64,000 nt of DNA from Toxorhynchites rutilus septentrionalis. Taxonomy: Eukaryota; Arthropoda; Insecta; Diptera; Culicidae. The position numbers and the translations under genes were made by a program. Where the stretch lies: positions 18,509,441 to 18,573,440 of the forward strand of contig NC_073744.1 of NCBI RefSeq assembly GCF_029784135.1, written 5' to 3'. The notes beneath the pieces are model-generated. The model saw only the letters and a program-made list of their open reading frames with translations. It was not told the origin of the DNA and searched no databases. Below, in pieces: positions 1-11,507 of the stretch (position 1 is its first letter; each line of letters opens with the position of its first letter).

Positions 1-623
1 GAAAAATCGAACATTTTTTTAGTGAAGAGGTAAAGTGGTCACCTGTTGGGGGGGTAAAGTGGTCACTCGCACATATCACGCTAGAAGATATAGATTTATG
101 CGTGTATTCTTGGCCAAATTTGTTTAAATCATTATTGAAGTAGTAGGTACATGTATGAAATGAGCTAGGCCTATTCACCTAGAATTTTTCCTGGGTCAAA
201 ACCACCAAAGGGACCCCTTTAGGAGCAGAAAATGATAAGGTATATCAGCTTTCGAAAACAGAACATTGTCAGTATGAATCCTCCACTGACCACTTTGCCC
301 CCCAAACAACGAAATGCGACAGATGCGAAACAATCGCTGAAATTGAACAAAATAACAAAATAAAAACGCAATAGTACAGGGTGACTCAAAAGACAAGTCG
401 CAAGTCAAGTCTTCAAACATAAGATGACTATCAATACAGTGTCAATAGTCAATAGTTCTACTACCAAACAACTTTACCCCACGTGACCACATTACCCCCA
501 CTACCCCTAACTTTCAAACTTGGACCAATTGCTGATTGGTTAGTTCTGATGTGTTGGCGATAATATTTGAAATATGCTCAAAATTAATTTTTAGATCATG
601 TTGTGGCATCCTGATTTATTACA

Positions 624-946
624 TTAACCCTTTCCCGTATTATTTAATACGTCACACATCAAGTGATTTCACTAGCCTGCTGAGCGTTCTAGCGCCCTAT
701 GTTATTCAAGTACCCACGAGTGAGACTCGATGATGAGCAGTGTTTGGATATCTGTAAATATCGAATGAACCACAATGTGTTATGCTACCAAACATCGCAC
801 ACCATTTTCGAACCGCATGTATCGTCTCATTCTAGCTGTAGTAAGTAGTGCTACACATACAAGTGCAGAGCGATAAATGTTACATAAATTATTACGTCAT
901 CATCCGGTTACCATTGGCGGAGAGCGGCGAATGGGAGAAGAGTTAA
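624..946. mobile_element. TTAA-ended MITE, longer copy
   Basis: The segment begins TTAACCCTTTCCCG and ends with the inverted form (GAAGAGTTAA at the right edge), so it has short terminal inverted repeats starting with TTAA. The internal block about 630-735 recurs nearly unchanged at 60669-60772, where the second copy closes with GGAAAAGAGTTAA. No transposase is encoded. TTAA at the edges suggests piggyBac-type mobilisation, but this is inferred from the ends only. Confidence 0.55.
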
Positions 947-1108
947 AACGAGAGAGTTTTTGTTTCTCACTGGAGCTATGATCCGCTATCGATAAGATCA
1001 TTCGTGAGTCGTTTTACCTGCTGTAAGTAAAAAAAAACAGCTGCCGCTAAAATCTTTCGCGAATGATTTGGCTTTCTATCAGTTTTCAAAAGCGCGACTG
1101 GTCTGTAA

Positions 1109-1370
1109 CCACTGTCGACAAAATTCTGCGTAATCATCCCGATCCGCTATCGACAAAATCTTGCGCGGTCATCCTGAACCACTACCGACAAAATTCTACG
1201 CGATCATCCTGATCCACTATTGAATCCTACGCGGTCATTCCAAGCCGCTATCGACAAAATCTTTCGCGGTCATCTCGAATCGCTATCGACAAAATTCTAC
1301 GCGGTCATCCCGGGCCGCTAAAAACAAATCCATGCATGGTCGATTCGATCCGCTGTCGAACAACAAATAT
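1109..1370. repeat. Degenerate 35-bp tandem repeat
   Basis: About seven head-to-tail units of roughly 35 bp are visible. Each resembles CCGCTATCGACAAAATC followed by TACGCGGTCATCCCGAT, with substitutions and one shortened unit. Looser copies of the same words occur upstream from about 960. No coding potential was seen. The unit shares the word GGTC(A/G)TCCCGATCCGC with repeats at 1696-1868 and 2475-2720, which suggests one decayed satellite-like family. Confidence 0.7.
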
Positions 1371-1695
1371 ATCCTATGAAGATCTGCTGATGGTAGTATG
1401 TTGTGGATAAGTTTAATATGTTTTAATAACTAAATGAAAAAAAAATTCATTTATTTCCATACCTGTTCACTTGTGCCACTCGTACTCGTTAGATTTACCC
1501 AATAGTCACGGAAGACTGCGATTGATCAAATCTTGTGTTGTTGTTTTATTCTAAAAACATTTAACATACATTGACTAATTGTCAATTTTGTTTCTCCTGG
1601 AATTGATTGGATCATAACCGAAGCAGCACCGGAGATATTTGAACCACCAGCTTATTTATGACGTTTAACTGACAAAATATTGAGTCATGTTTTGT

Positions 1696-2720
1696 TCTCC
1701 ATACGGTCGTCCCGAGCCGTACTTGTTCTGCGCTTTCGTCCCAATCCGCAAATAATTTTACTTCCATTTTTACACAGCACGATTGTCCCGATCCACACTC
1801 ATAGAATTATATTTTTTTCATACGACCGTCCCGAGCCGTGCTTGTTCTGCGCGGTCGTCCCGTTCCGCATATGGTTAATTTGAAGTGTGGGCTCCCACCA
1901 ATTGACTGTGTCGGAGCAGATCTATCATTTTACCGCTCACGTGTTACAAACAGGATATCAAACATAGTATTCCCTTTCATGCTGTAAGTACACATCTTCG
2001 TCAATTTCTGATTCAGAACCTTTAGGAATATGAAAAAATCAAATTATGTTGTTCCTAGACACGCAAAACTTCGTTCTCTTTGCAGCCAGAGCGAACCAAG
2101 TCCATGCTAGCTATTAACATAATACCATTACACAACACATTAGTATTTTGTAACTGCTTTTGACTAATTTCATGAATGGTATATATCTTGACTCACTTTT
2201 GCTGTTTTTGACAAAACAATATCTTAATAAAAGAAAATAAATTGTTTGAGGAATACATTACACTTGGTTCGTTGTGGTTGAACACAATTTAAAAAAATGC
2301 AGATCCGCGCTTCTACACTCCATGACCTTAGGCTGTTTAACAATTTTCCTTTTGGAGCTGTTGTTAGTTGTCTGAATGACATGTTCATTTTACAGTCGAT
2401 AGATTATTATTTTCTGCATCTACTGGTGTAAGTAACTCAATTTCGAAAAAAAATGGCACTTGATTCGTTTTGGCAGAACCGCAACCATATAATTTTACTT
2501 CCATTTTTACCCATCACGGTCGTCCCGATCCGCAAAAAAAATTACTTCTATTTTTACACAACATGATCGTCCCGATTCACACTCTTATTATTGTCATTTT
2601 TTTATGCCGTCGTCCTGAGCCGTACTTGTTTTTGCGGTCGTCCAGATCCGCATTTTTTTCATTTTCTTTTGTACTCATACGGTCGTCCCGATCCGTACTT
2701 ATTATAAAAGATTTATCTAT
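1696..2720. repeat. Dispersed GGTCGTCCCGA-CCG repeat block, two direct copies
   Basis: Blocks at 1696-1868 and 2475-2720 share several phrases: ACGGTCGTCCCGAGCCGTAC, ATAATTTTACTTCCATTTTT and GTCCCGATCCACACTC. They lie in the same orientation about 780 bp apart. The spacer shows nothing recognisable. Open frames across these blocks simply follow the repeat and are not treated as genes. Confidence 0.55.
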
Positions 2721-3817
2721 TTTTGCCTTGCTATATTTAAAAAAAGTGGAACATATCGGTGTTAATAATTTGTTCGCTTTCCTTGTGCATCATTAGAGTA
2801 ACGCCTATTATTATTCTATGGCCCGTAATCTTGCGTTCCAATGCGTTACTGCGAAGTAATATGCATAAATGCAATGGAGCTCTGATGTGAATCAAAACTT
2901 ATTTTTTTCTATATCGCCTACTTTTTAATATCGCCTACAAAACACTTGGCCCATGAGCGTCCGCAGGATAATCGGAGAACGCTCGAAGCTGAGCGGCGAC
3001 TGGTTGTTGATAGTGCCCAGCCCACTTAAGCGCTAAACTGACGGTGCCCGTGTTGCCAGAACTGGGCATGCCAATCGTGTATATGATTTCAACCGACAAC
3101 CAAGGGGGGATGGACAAGTCATCAATCGGTACGGCGGAAAAAAAACATCCAGAGGGACTACTTCTTTCAAAAAGAAACGACGAAAATTAATTACCAATCC
3201 AATGATTACTTATAATTAGATAACCCAAAACAATAGTTCGAAACTAGGTAGTGCGGACTGAATCAAAACAGCTGTCAAAAAAGATCCCCATTTTTAATGT
3301 CCACTTTCCCTGATATAATATTTTTCCGAACGAAATAAAAACAAACGAAGTCACAGCAAAAATGCAAATGCAAAAATGTCATACGGTGAGTCAAATATCT
3401 TTGATGTGATGAATAGAGCCTCCCATTTTACAAAAACCTGTGAAATATTGTCTGTAAATTTACAAACATATCTGTAAACCTGGCATCTCTGGTGGTCTGA
3501 CAATTTTTTGCAAGAAATCGCTTGAAAAAAAGCATGAATTTGCTTGAAAATGAAGTAGATTGAATCCGCACCACTTAGGTCCGACACTTAACGCACGAAT
3601 GAGTGCTCACTACTCGGAAAATAAACACGATTCATGCGACGCGTCACACTGCCAACACTGGCCCGAAGATCCTGCAAACTCTTAACAATCACTCGTTGCC
3701 GGCCCCTTCGCTCCAGAGAACCACTTACGTCAGCGATGGCGATTGATCAGCGGCCACCCTTCTCACTTTCCGGATCATGTTTGAGATGCCGACTTTTTCA
3801 CAAAATTTCACCTTCTA
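2721..3817. other. Intergenic DNA without recognised gene
   Basis: I see no supported gene. A 60-codon open frame on the minus strand (2935-3117) has a protein-like composition (SGNTGTVSLALKWAGHY) but no identifiable family, and it is discussed under findings. The interval ends at the TA target of the mariner element that follows. Confidence 0.4.
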
Positions 3818-5075
3818 CAGGGTTTTCCAACTTTAAATTCCGAAAGTAAAATTAAATAAAACACACTTAGAATTCGAATTTCGATGAAACTTTTATTTCA
3901 AATGCTGCCATTATGTGTGAGATACAACATCATTCAAATGTCCACCTAGTGCTTCCTGGCACACCTTGATCCGGAACAGGTAATTTTCGATGACTTTTCG
4001 GTACATATGGGACGGCATCTCGGTCATAACTTCACGAATGTTGCCTTTCAAATGTTCAAGAGTTTGCGGAGAGTTGGCATAGACACGGTCTTTCGTATAA
4101 CCCCACAAAAAAAGTCTAGCGGGTTCAAATCGCATGATCTGGACGGCCAATTGGCATCACCAAAACGCGAAATTATGCGTCCCTCAAATTTCGTTCGCAA
4201 TATGGCCATGTTCGATCGTGTTGTGTGGCACGTGGTGCCGTCCTGCTGAAACCATTTGTGGCAAAAAAAACGGTTAACATGAGGCCATAGCGCTCACCAT
4301 TCACAGTTACCGTCTCGCCGTTCTCATTTTCAAAGAAATACGGCCCGATGACTCCACCAGACCATAATGCGCACCAAACAGTGACTTTTGGCGGATGCAA
4401 TGGCCTCTCAACAATCACGTGTGGATTTTCCCCATATTCATAAATTTGGGGTGTTCACATAGCCACCGAGCTCGAAATGTGCCTCATCGCTGAAGAAAAT
4501 TTGATGCGAAAATTCAGCATTTTGCTGCTGTTGTTCGTTCACCCATTCGACGTATGCCCGACGCATTCCATGGTCACCACGCTCCAATTTTTGTACCAGT
4601 TGGACGTTATATGGATGTAGGTGCAAGTCCAAATGCAAAATTCGCCACAATGATGTGTTTGACAAGCCCAATTGCTGAGCACGCCGTGGAATCGAAACAT
4701 TCGGGTCATCCTCCACACTGGCAGCAACAGCAGCAATATTTTCAGCCGAACGCACATTACGATGATGCTCAGGTTTCACAATATCCGCTACGGATCCAGT
4801 TTGTTCGAATTTACGCACTACATTAGCGATTGTGTGCTCTGTAGGTCGTCCATAACGACCAAAATCCGTCCGTAATGCTCGAACAATATTTGCCGGTTTT
4901 TTATCATTTTTATAGTATAATTTAACAAAATTAACACGTTGTGTGATGCTCAAACGATCCATATTGTAAAATGGCAGACATTCAACTAACGATATGACGC
5001 ATTGGTTGAAAGCTATGTCAAACGGTTGTCAGCGCAGGGCTGTATACTTTCCGAAGCCCGAAATGGAAAACCCTG
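3818..5075 (-). mobile_element. rosa-like (DD41D) Tc1/mariner transposon, inactivated
   Basis: Both ends are present. The left end starts CAGGGTTTTCCA and the right end is its inverse, with about 30 bp of related sequence on each side (TTCCGAAAGTA versus TTCGGAAAGTA). TA dinucleotides flank the element at 3816-3817 and 5076-5077. Length is 1258 bp, normal for mariner-type elements. It encodes one minus-strand transposase. The spacing of 41 residues between the second and third catalytic acids matches the DD41D (rosa) group of Tc1/mariner. Confidence 0.85.
3911..4962 (-). pseudogene. DD41D mariner transposase, frameshifted
   Basis: The reading frame starts at 4962 with an N-terminal helix-turn-helix region (ITQRVNFVKLYYKN, then PTEHTIANVVRKFEQTGS). 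It reaches the first catalytic aspartate in IFFSDEAHFEL near 4490. The second aspartate lies in QQDGTTCHTT near 4240 and the third in CDLNPLDFFLWGY near 4115. These segments fall in different frames. There is a TGA plus a one-base shift near 4430-4440, and another shift in the T-run near 4265. The protein cannot be made as one piece. Function when intact would be cut-and-paste transposition at TA. Confidence 0.85.
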
Positions 5076-5077
5076 TA

Positions 5078-8065
5078 TTAGAAAACTCACTTGCGGTGTG
5101 GGTGATTCCTCAGTAAAGAAAAGAATATTCAGAATTTCTGCTGAAAATTCAGCCGTCTAACAGATTCGCCAAAATGTGTGACATCTATTACCAACGCGCT
5201 CTGAGAGCCAAATCACCCTTTCGTTACTGTTGGTATGTCAATGTGGATCACGTGCGTTTGCATCAAGTATATGCATACAAGGTAGGATATTACTGTGAGG
5301 CATAACAGGCGATATCGGCAATGTTATGATGATAGCTTATGGTGCCACACAGTTTGGACTTTGTTTTGGGTACAAACCCAAGCTGACGATCAGTTCGAGA
5401 GAAAAATATGTCTGCTCCCATACATACAAACATTTTGGAACTTTCGAAAAAGGTCCAAATTTCGGTTGTGACACCCTTTATGTCAAATTATGTTTACGTA
5501 AAAATACTAAATTTCTTTCTCCCCAACTGAACTTGGTAATAGGAAAGAACGAACTTGCCAGGATGTGATGGAACTAATTGATCCAATTTGTTCACATCAG
5601 TTCAGTGCAGACCGGCTATGCATTCGCTTTGTTCTTCACCAAGCTAAATTACTTAAAAGCGCCATCCCCCGCCCTCGAAAATATATCCACAAGCTACGAA
5701 GGGACAAACAACAACAACAAAATCAAACAAAGGACAATTTCGCGCAATGGAACCTAAAACAAAGCAACATTCGGTCAATGCGTTTTTACAAAAAGATAAA
5801 CGCAGAGCGAGAAAAGAACTTGGCTGCATTTTACTACAACCATCATTTTGCGCGAGCCTCAATTTTTACACTGAGATGAACGGTTTGCTGGAAACAGAAA
5901 GGACTAGCGCGGGTATGCAAATTAACAAGTTACAATCGGTCGAAGTTGGTCCAATTTTTCTTCACAGTGCATTGTAGTACTTACGTTTATTAGATCTCAC
6001 AAGAAGCACAGGGTATGATATACATCCTTTTGTGTAGTTGCAACGAAAGGATATGCGAAAAAAAATCAGCACTGAATATACCATACTCGCTTCAAGGACG
6101 AGAACATTACTAGAGATTGTTATCCGACGAATGGAAATGGAATGAGAGATTAGTCTCGTGTTCATATTCACATAAACGGACATATTTTTAGTTGCATCAG
6201 AAGACATTCGGCACGAATTCCAGCATATCCAATATCACATTTCGTGACCCACTGCATGTAATCTCTGCCGCCGGCGTAAGAACCACCAAAATATAAGAAA
6301 CCCAAGTGTCAGACAAAGACATTCGTTCCGAGATTCAAGAAATGGGGGACAAAAACAAGGACATGCCATTCATTTCCACGGGTAGCCAATCGTCCCCCCT
6401 TGGCGACCGGATCAATCATCTGTTCGGCCTGTGTGGGGTCCAGCATAGCAAATACGACGGAATGTTTTTCTCGTCGTCGCCACGGCTCGACATTGGGCGC
6501 TCTAATGTAATGGGCACAAAGTCGAGGACTGTTGCGCTGGAAGAATGTGTGAACAACGAGATGAATGTGGTCCGTAACAATAGCAGAGGAATGTCGTCAA
6601 GATGAAACGAGGACAAGGATGGGCAGCCAGAATGAATCCAGTTCTACATCACCCAACCCGCTTGATACAACTGAAAAAAAAATTGCGATGAAACAAGCGA
6701 TAGCGAACTTTGGCATTTTCTCTGATTATGCCGGCTTGTGCTGAGATGTGCTTTCCCATAATCATAGTTGTGGAAACTGCGCTCGGGGATCTCTCGCAGT
6801 GCCTTAAATATTACCAACTCTATTTAGCGGCAAACGTTGCTAAGGATTTTCCTTTCATTCCGCACCAAAGTTTTGAGCGGATGCGGGAGCAACAGTTGCC
6901 TAATCCTGACGCTGTTATCCTCTGAGTGAATTATATTCATGTGGGTATGGAATACGGAGCTGGGAATGTCTCGATTTAAAAAGCATCAATGACAAATCGA
7001 GCTAGATTCCTGGTTCTGTTCATTATGTTTCCGAGAAACGCCAACGGAACGGAAAACATCACCCGTTGACGTGTTTTCTGTCGTTACTCAAGCAGAAAGC
7101 CAAGGGCTCAAATGACCGATTCAGATTGAATTTGTCGTGTCGTTTTTCACAACAGTTAGTACCCTTCGCCGCAAAAATAGGTGCTATTCTGGCTATCGGT
7201 GACGGCTACGGGCTACAGTAATTCAAGCGGAACAAGCGAATAACCACAACAGCGGTCATCGAGTATCATGTCGGTGAGGTTTGTTTGCGTTTTGAAGGGA
7301 CACCGAATGTGTGATAAGCAGGAAAAAAAGCTTTTCTCGTCTGATACGGATTTGTTTTGTCTTTTCTTTTTTGATACAGCAACGAAGAAATCGCAAAGTT
7401 AAATCCATTAATTATATTGGCGTATTACTGAGGAACTGACTGTCTACGTATGGCTCGTATGTCAATGGCATTTACTCAAATTGATAGGGCGATTCGCTGT
7501 CAAAATTAGTCATGTTTCTTTCCTCAGGACGGAGAATTTAACAACAGTTTTATGAGTTCCACTATTGTTAACAAGAGCACCTTCATGTAATGAGATTCTC
7601 ACCCCTTCGGATTTGGATTACCCGTTGCATTTAAAATGCCAATCGACAGAAAACAGAAGCAAATAGGAGTAGTGTAGGAACTGTCAATTGGAGAGAAACG
7701 AAAAACAGGGAATTGAGTAGAGAACCGAGGACGAGAGGGAGAATGAAAAACGTGATGATAGTGGATTGATTGGTTTCACCGGACATCGTGAATAGTTTGG
7801 AAGCATTACTCGATCAAAGCTCGCATCGATCGTAAGAAGGGATGGAAGTCGTGACTTAAAAGCCTTTCGTTTAACTCCTTCCATCAGATTCTGTACAGCC
7901 ACCTTGTCCACTTTGTTTACTGCAGAACGCCAGTTTGCGCTTCAATTCCATGACCTAGCTCCGTCATGTCAGAGGGGTTCTTATCCTTGGGCATCACCTT
8001 CACTTTTGTTGCGGCATACCACTTCATGACTTTTGTTCTGTAATGGCAAGATACCAAATCCAACC
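5078..8065. other. Intergenic DNA, no recognised gene
   Basis: Several short open frames exist, including 5747-5977 on the plus strand with a basic segment (LQKDKRRARKEL), 6306-6605 and 6710-6925. None shows a family signature, splice-site support or repeat ends that I recognise. GC content rises slightly around 6250-6620, but I cannot assign function. I treat the interval as old repeat-derived or unique intergenic sequence. Confidence 0.35.
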
Positions 8066-8791
8066 CAAAAATCCCTATCCCCATCCCTATCCCTATCCCT
8101 ATCCCTATCCCTATCCCTATCCCTATCCCTATCCCTATTCCTATCCTTATCCCTATCCCTATCCCTATCCCTATCCCTATCCCTATCCCTATCCCTATCC
8201 CTATCCCTATCCCTATCCCTATCCCTATCCCTATCCCTATCCCTATCCCTATCCCTATCCCTATCCCTATCCCTATCCCTATCCCTATCCCTATCCCTAT
8301 CCCTATCCCTATCCCTATCCCTATCCCTATCCCTATCCCTATCCCTATCCCTATCCCTATCCCTATCCCTAGCCCTATCCCAACCTTATCCCTATCCCTA
8401 TCCCTATCCCTATCCCTATCCCTATCCCTATCCCTATCCCTATCCCTATCCCTATCCCTATCCCTATCCCTATCCCTATCCCTATCCCTATCCCTATCCC
8501 TATCCCTATCCCTATCCCTATCCCTATCCCTATCCCTATCCCTATCCCTATCCCTATTCCTATCCCTATCCCTATTCCTATTCCTATTCCTATCCCTATC
8601 CCTATCATCCATATCCCTATCCCTATCATCCATATCCCTATCCCTATCATCCATATCCCTATCCCTATCATCCATATCCCTATCCCTATCCCTATCGTTC
8701 ATATCCCTATCCCTATCATCCCTATCCCTATCATCCCTATCCCTATCATCCCTATCCCTATCATCCCTATCCCTATCATCCCTATCCCTAT
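8066..8791. repeat. (CCCTAT)n hexanucleotide array with derived longer units
   Basis: About 700 bp consist almost entirely of CCCTAT on the plus strand (ATAGGG on the minus strand). A few interruptions occur (CCCTATTCCTAT near 8140, CCCAACCTTAT near 8380). From about 8604 the array shifts to a unit of about 21 bp containing ATCATCCATAT, and from about 8705 to a 15-bp unit, CATCCCTATCCCTAT. Long open frames on both strands (Pro-Tyr, Ser-Leu, Gly-Ile and Arg-Asp repeats) are artefacts of the array. The minus strand carries runs of GGG separated by three bases. Confidence 0.97.
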
Positions 8792-9600
8792 ATACGGTAC
8801 TGTCCCGTTAAAAACGGTACGCTTGGTCAGCCTAATCATAAGAAATAGCTGAGTCATTCACATATTACGTGATATATTATTAAAATACAGATTTCAGTGA
8901 AGAAGTTCAATGATATGAGGACAAAATATGAACGTTTGACTGGGCAGCACTCTCAGGCGGCTTAATCCGTTTATTGATGAATACTAGGAGTTTTGAAATT
9001 CTTAAATATGGACAGAATTGCCACATATGGAAAATTATTCTTCCTGTCCACGTGAATTCAGTCTATACCCCTCCCCCTATCCGTAGACAACCGAGGACAT
9101 TTTCTGGTCGATTTGACTTTTTTATTTTAATGAAAAATACTAAATACTATTTTTATTTTTTGTAGTAAAAATCGTTCGATATCTCGAAAAATATTTAAGG
9201 TACACTGTTTTCCGGAGGTCAAATATTCAATACTTTTTGACAGACAAAGTTTGGTTTGATATTTGTACAGAAACTATTTTATTTGCTCTTCGATTTTCAA
9301 CAGTGGCAAACAATGTCAAACATCAAACATGGAAAATTAAAATATGAAATATTTAAGATAACCTTACCATGTATCGACAGATTCGAAGAACAGACCGAGA
9401 AAATATTTTAGACATCAATTAATTGGATATTCACTTATCATGTTTTGTGTCGAATTTATTTGATCAGTAAATGTTGATCAAAAATTTGGCTTTGGTCAAA
9501 CAGTGTATGAACACCCTTAGGCTAGAAAAACGGGCATTGTAGCAGTATTTTGACGCAGTAAACGGGCATATTCCTTAGGGTGTTCATTTTATCACCCCTT
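8792..9600. repeat. Repeat segment shared with 45.2-45.4 kb, plus small hairpin
   Basis: 8845-9120 matches 45185-45400: both contain GACTGGGCAGCACTCTCAGG, TCCGTTTATTGAT and TTCTTCCTGTCCACGTG in the same order. It therefore belongs to the same dispersed family as the GTCCACGTGG-ended elements listed below. At 9507-9586 the words TGAACACCCTTAGG and CCTTAGGGTGTTCA form an inverted pair around a 50-bp loop. No gene is seen. Confidence 0.6.
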
Positions 9601-9920
9601 CCTCTACTTCTTAATCATTCAAACCACTTACCCATGGAGCATGTTTTTTTGTAAGCTTCCACAAGCAAACGATGCCAACCAGCTGTACCTTTCTTCAGGA
9701 AAGAATACTACAATGAATCTTTCAACAAATGGCGTTTTTCCGTTACAAAATTCGACATTTTCAATACGATAAAAATATTGGTTGTCTACACTTCAAACAT
9801 TGCCGATATTTCATGGGTTTACCTTCACACGCACTGGCAAAACTACCCATGTAGCATCAATCATAGTAACCCGTGAGTTAGCAGAAAAAAATTGACAGCT
9901 CTATCAGTCGAACTCTAACT

Positions 9921-10200
9921 GTGATGGCGAAAACAGTGAAATTACTCCGTTCAGAAGTGTGCGCATTCAAAGAAAGGTACCCCACCGCGTCGAAAACGGA
10001 CATCGCGTGGCACTTTGTGGACGCCAGATACGCCCGTTCCGGCATCTACAACATCTTGCTCAACACTATTGGACAACAACCAGAGCATCGAAAGAAAGCA
10101 GAAGAAGAAGATTGAGGGAAAAGTGGCTACATCGCTGCGTGCGCTTGACCGGGAGGTCGGTGTATTTGCATTTGCAAATTTTTTGACGTGGGACTACGTC
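9921..10200 (+). pseudogene. Tc1/mariner-superfamily transposase N-terminus, fragment
   Basis: The frame from 9924 reads a typical N-terminal helix-turn-helix region: TVKLLRSEVCAFKERYPTAS followed by TDIAWHFVDARYARSGIYNI. It shifts frame near 10060 and continues as NNQSIERKQKKKIEGKVATS. No catalytic core follows. The fragment stops where the TTGACGTGGGACTACGTC repeat begins. It looks like a truncated, frameshifted remnant of a Tc1/mariner-type transposase. The subgroup is not determined. Confidence 0.55.
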
Positions 10201-11507
10201 TAACCGGAGTATATGGGGGGTAAAATGAAAAACTAAACACAGAACATGCAGGAAAAAATGAAAGATTCCGAATGCTTATAACTCGAACATTTCTTGCTGG
10301 ATCGGGAAGATGTTTGCATCAATTGATAGGGAATGCTTCTACGCTTCTATCGCAGTTAATGAAATGTTATTTTTCATTAGATAAATAATTGAATAACTGT
10401 AAAATGTTAAGCGTTATCTAAACGCCCTAACTGCCTCATTTTGATTGGCTCGATCTACGGTTTCCCTAACACAGCCATCAAAACCAAGCAGCCTTGGGGA
10501 AATCGGCATTGCAGATACATGAAAGTATGGGGACTTTTGTTCTCACCGAAATGCGTTCTCTAACACAGACTTCAAATCCGTGGAGCGTGGGGAAATCGGC
10601 ATTGCAAATGTATAAAAGTCGGGGGTATTTTTGTTCTGACGAAATGTGTTTCCCCAACACAGACTTTAGAACCAAGGTGTCTGAGGAAATTGACATTGCA
10701 AATACGTGCAAGTCGCATTTTTGTTCCGACTGAAATGTGTTTGCCTTACACAGACTTCGAAACCAAGATGTTTGGGGAAATCGGCTCTGCAAATAAATGC
10801 AAATTGCGAGTACTTTTGTACTCGCTTGCCTTTGTGCAAACTAGAATATGTTTCCTCAACCAGTACTTCTGCACTTGCATGTTTTTTTGCACTCCGAAAA
10901 GTGTTTTCTAAATACAGATTACAAAAGCGGGTACGAACACCACGCTTTGGCTCGGTTATTCAAGATTGCATTGAATGATATGCCTTCATATCTTTTGCTC
11001 ACTGAATTCCTACGCATACCATTTGATGATTGGGCAAGATGTTGATAACCAATTACTGCAATGACGCCTATTGATTAAACAATATGCGTTCGACGTATAT
11101 GTCAAAATCGAAATTGAGTGCCTGAAGTTCACCAAATCAAGCAAATATGCGGTTCGAGAAGTACGAACTCTTGAGAGATGTAAACTTCAGAAGGAAACGT
11201 TCGAGAAGTACGTACACTTGAGAGATGCAAACTTCAGAAGGAAACGTAAAATGAAATAATCGTTTGATAATTCTTCCGTTCACATATTTTGTCCTAGGCA
11301 TCATACCAAATGTAAAAGGACTGTCATTAAATTTACTTGTAACATAATCTATCACAATGCATGAATTGATCTTATATGGAATTATACAATCTTTTTAATC
11401 ATAAAGCAAATATATTGAATTCAATTGAATTCGAGAATTGTTTCATTCAATCAAAAAATTAATCAATACAAAAAATGATTGGTACGATAAGTTAGTCCCA
11501 CGTCAAC
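10189..11507. mobile_element. MITE-like element with TTGACGTGGGACTA ends
   Basis: The left edge reads TTGACGTGGGACTACGTC and the right edge (near 11492-11507) is the inverse TAGTCCCACGTCAA. Related sequence also occurs at 13632-13850, at 14050-14097, and inverted at 41510-41740, where TATCTTCCGGTTAGACGTAG and TCCTACGTCA close the copy. Shared internal phrases concern a short AT-rich stretch after the end. No transposase is present. The interior holds the minisatellite at 10470-10850. Confidence 0.5.
10470..10850. repeat. Minisatellite, about 92-bp unit, four copies
   Basis: Four head-to-tail units share TTGGGGAAATCGGCATTGCA, TTTTGTTC(T/C)GAC-GAAATG and ACACAGACTTC. They begin near 10477, 10568, 10663 and 10755. 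Open frames on both strands are repeats of the same peptide and are by-products. A separate pair of 47-bp repeats (GTTCGAGAAGTACG ... ACTTCAGAAGGAAAC) sits at 11153-11246. Confidence 0.8.

Noticed and set aside
1109..1370. CRISPR-like regular repeat pattern
   Set aside because: The repeats are contiguous 35-bp units without unique spacers, in an animal genome. This is a tandem repeat.
6306..6925. Possible unknown gene around 6.3-6.9 kb
   Set aside because: Frames on both strands are similar in length. I found no conserved motif, consistent start context or intron signals.
7917..8848. Long open frames of Pro-Tyr, Ser-Leu, Gly-Ile and Arg-Asp repeats on both strands
   Set aside because: All arise from the CCCTAT hexamer read in different frames. 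There is no promoter, splice or family support.
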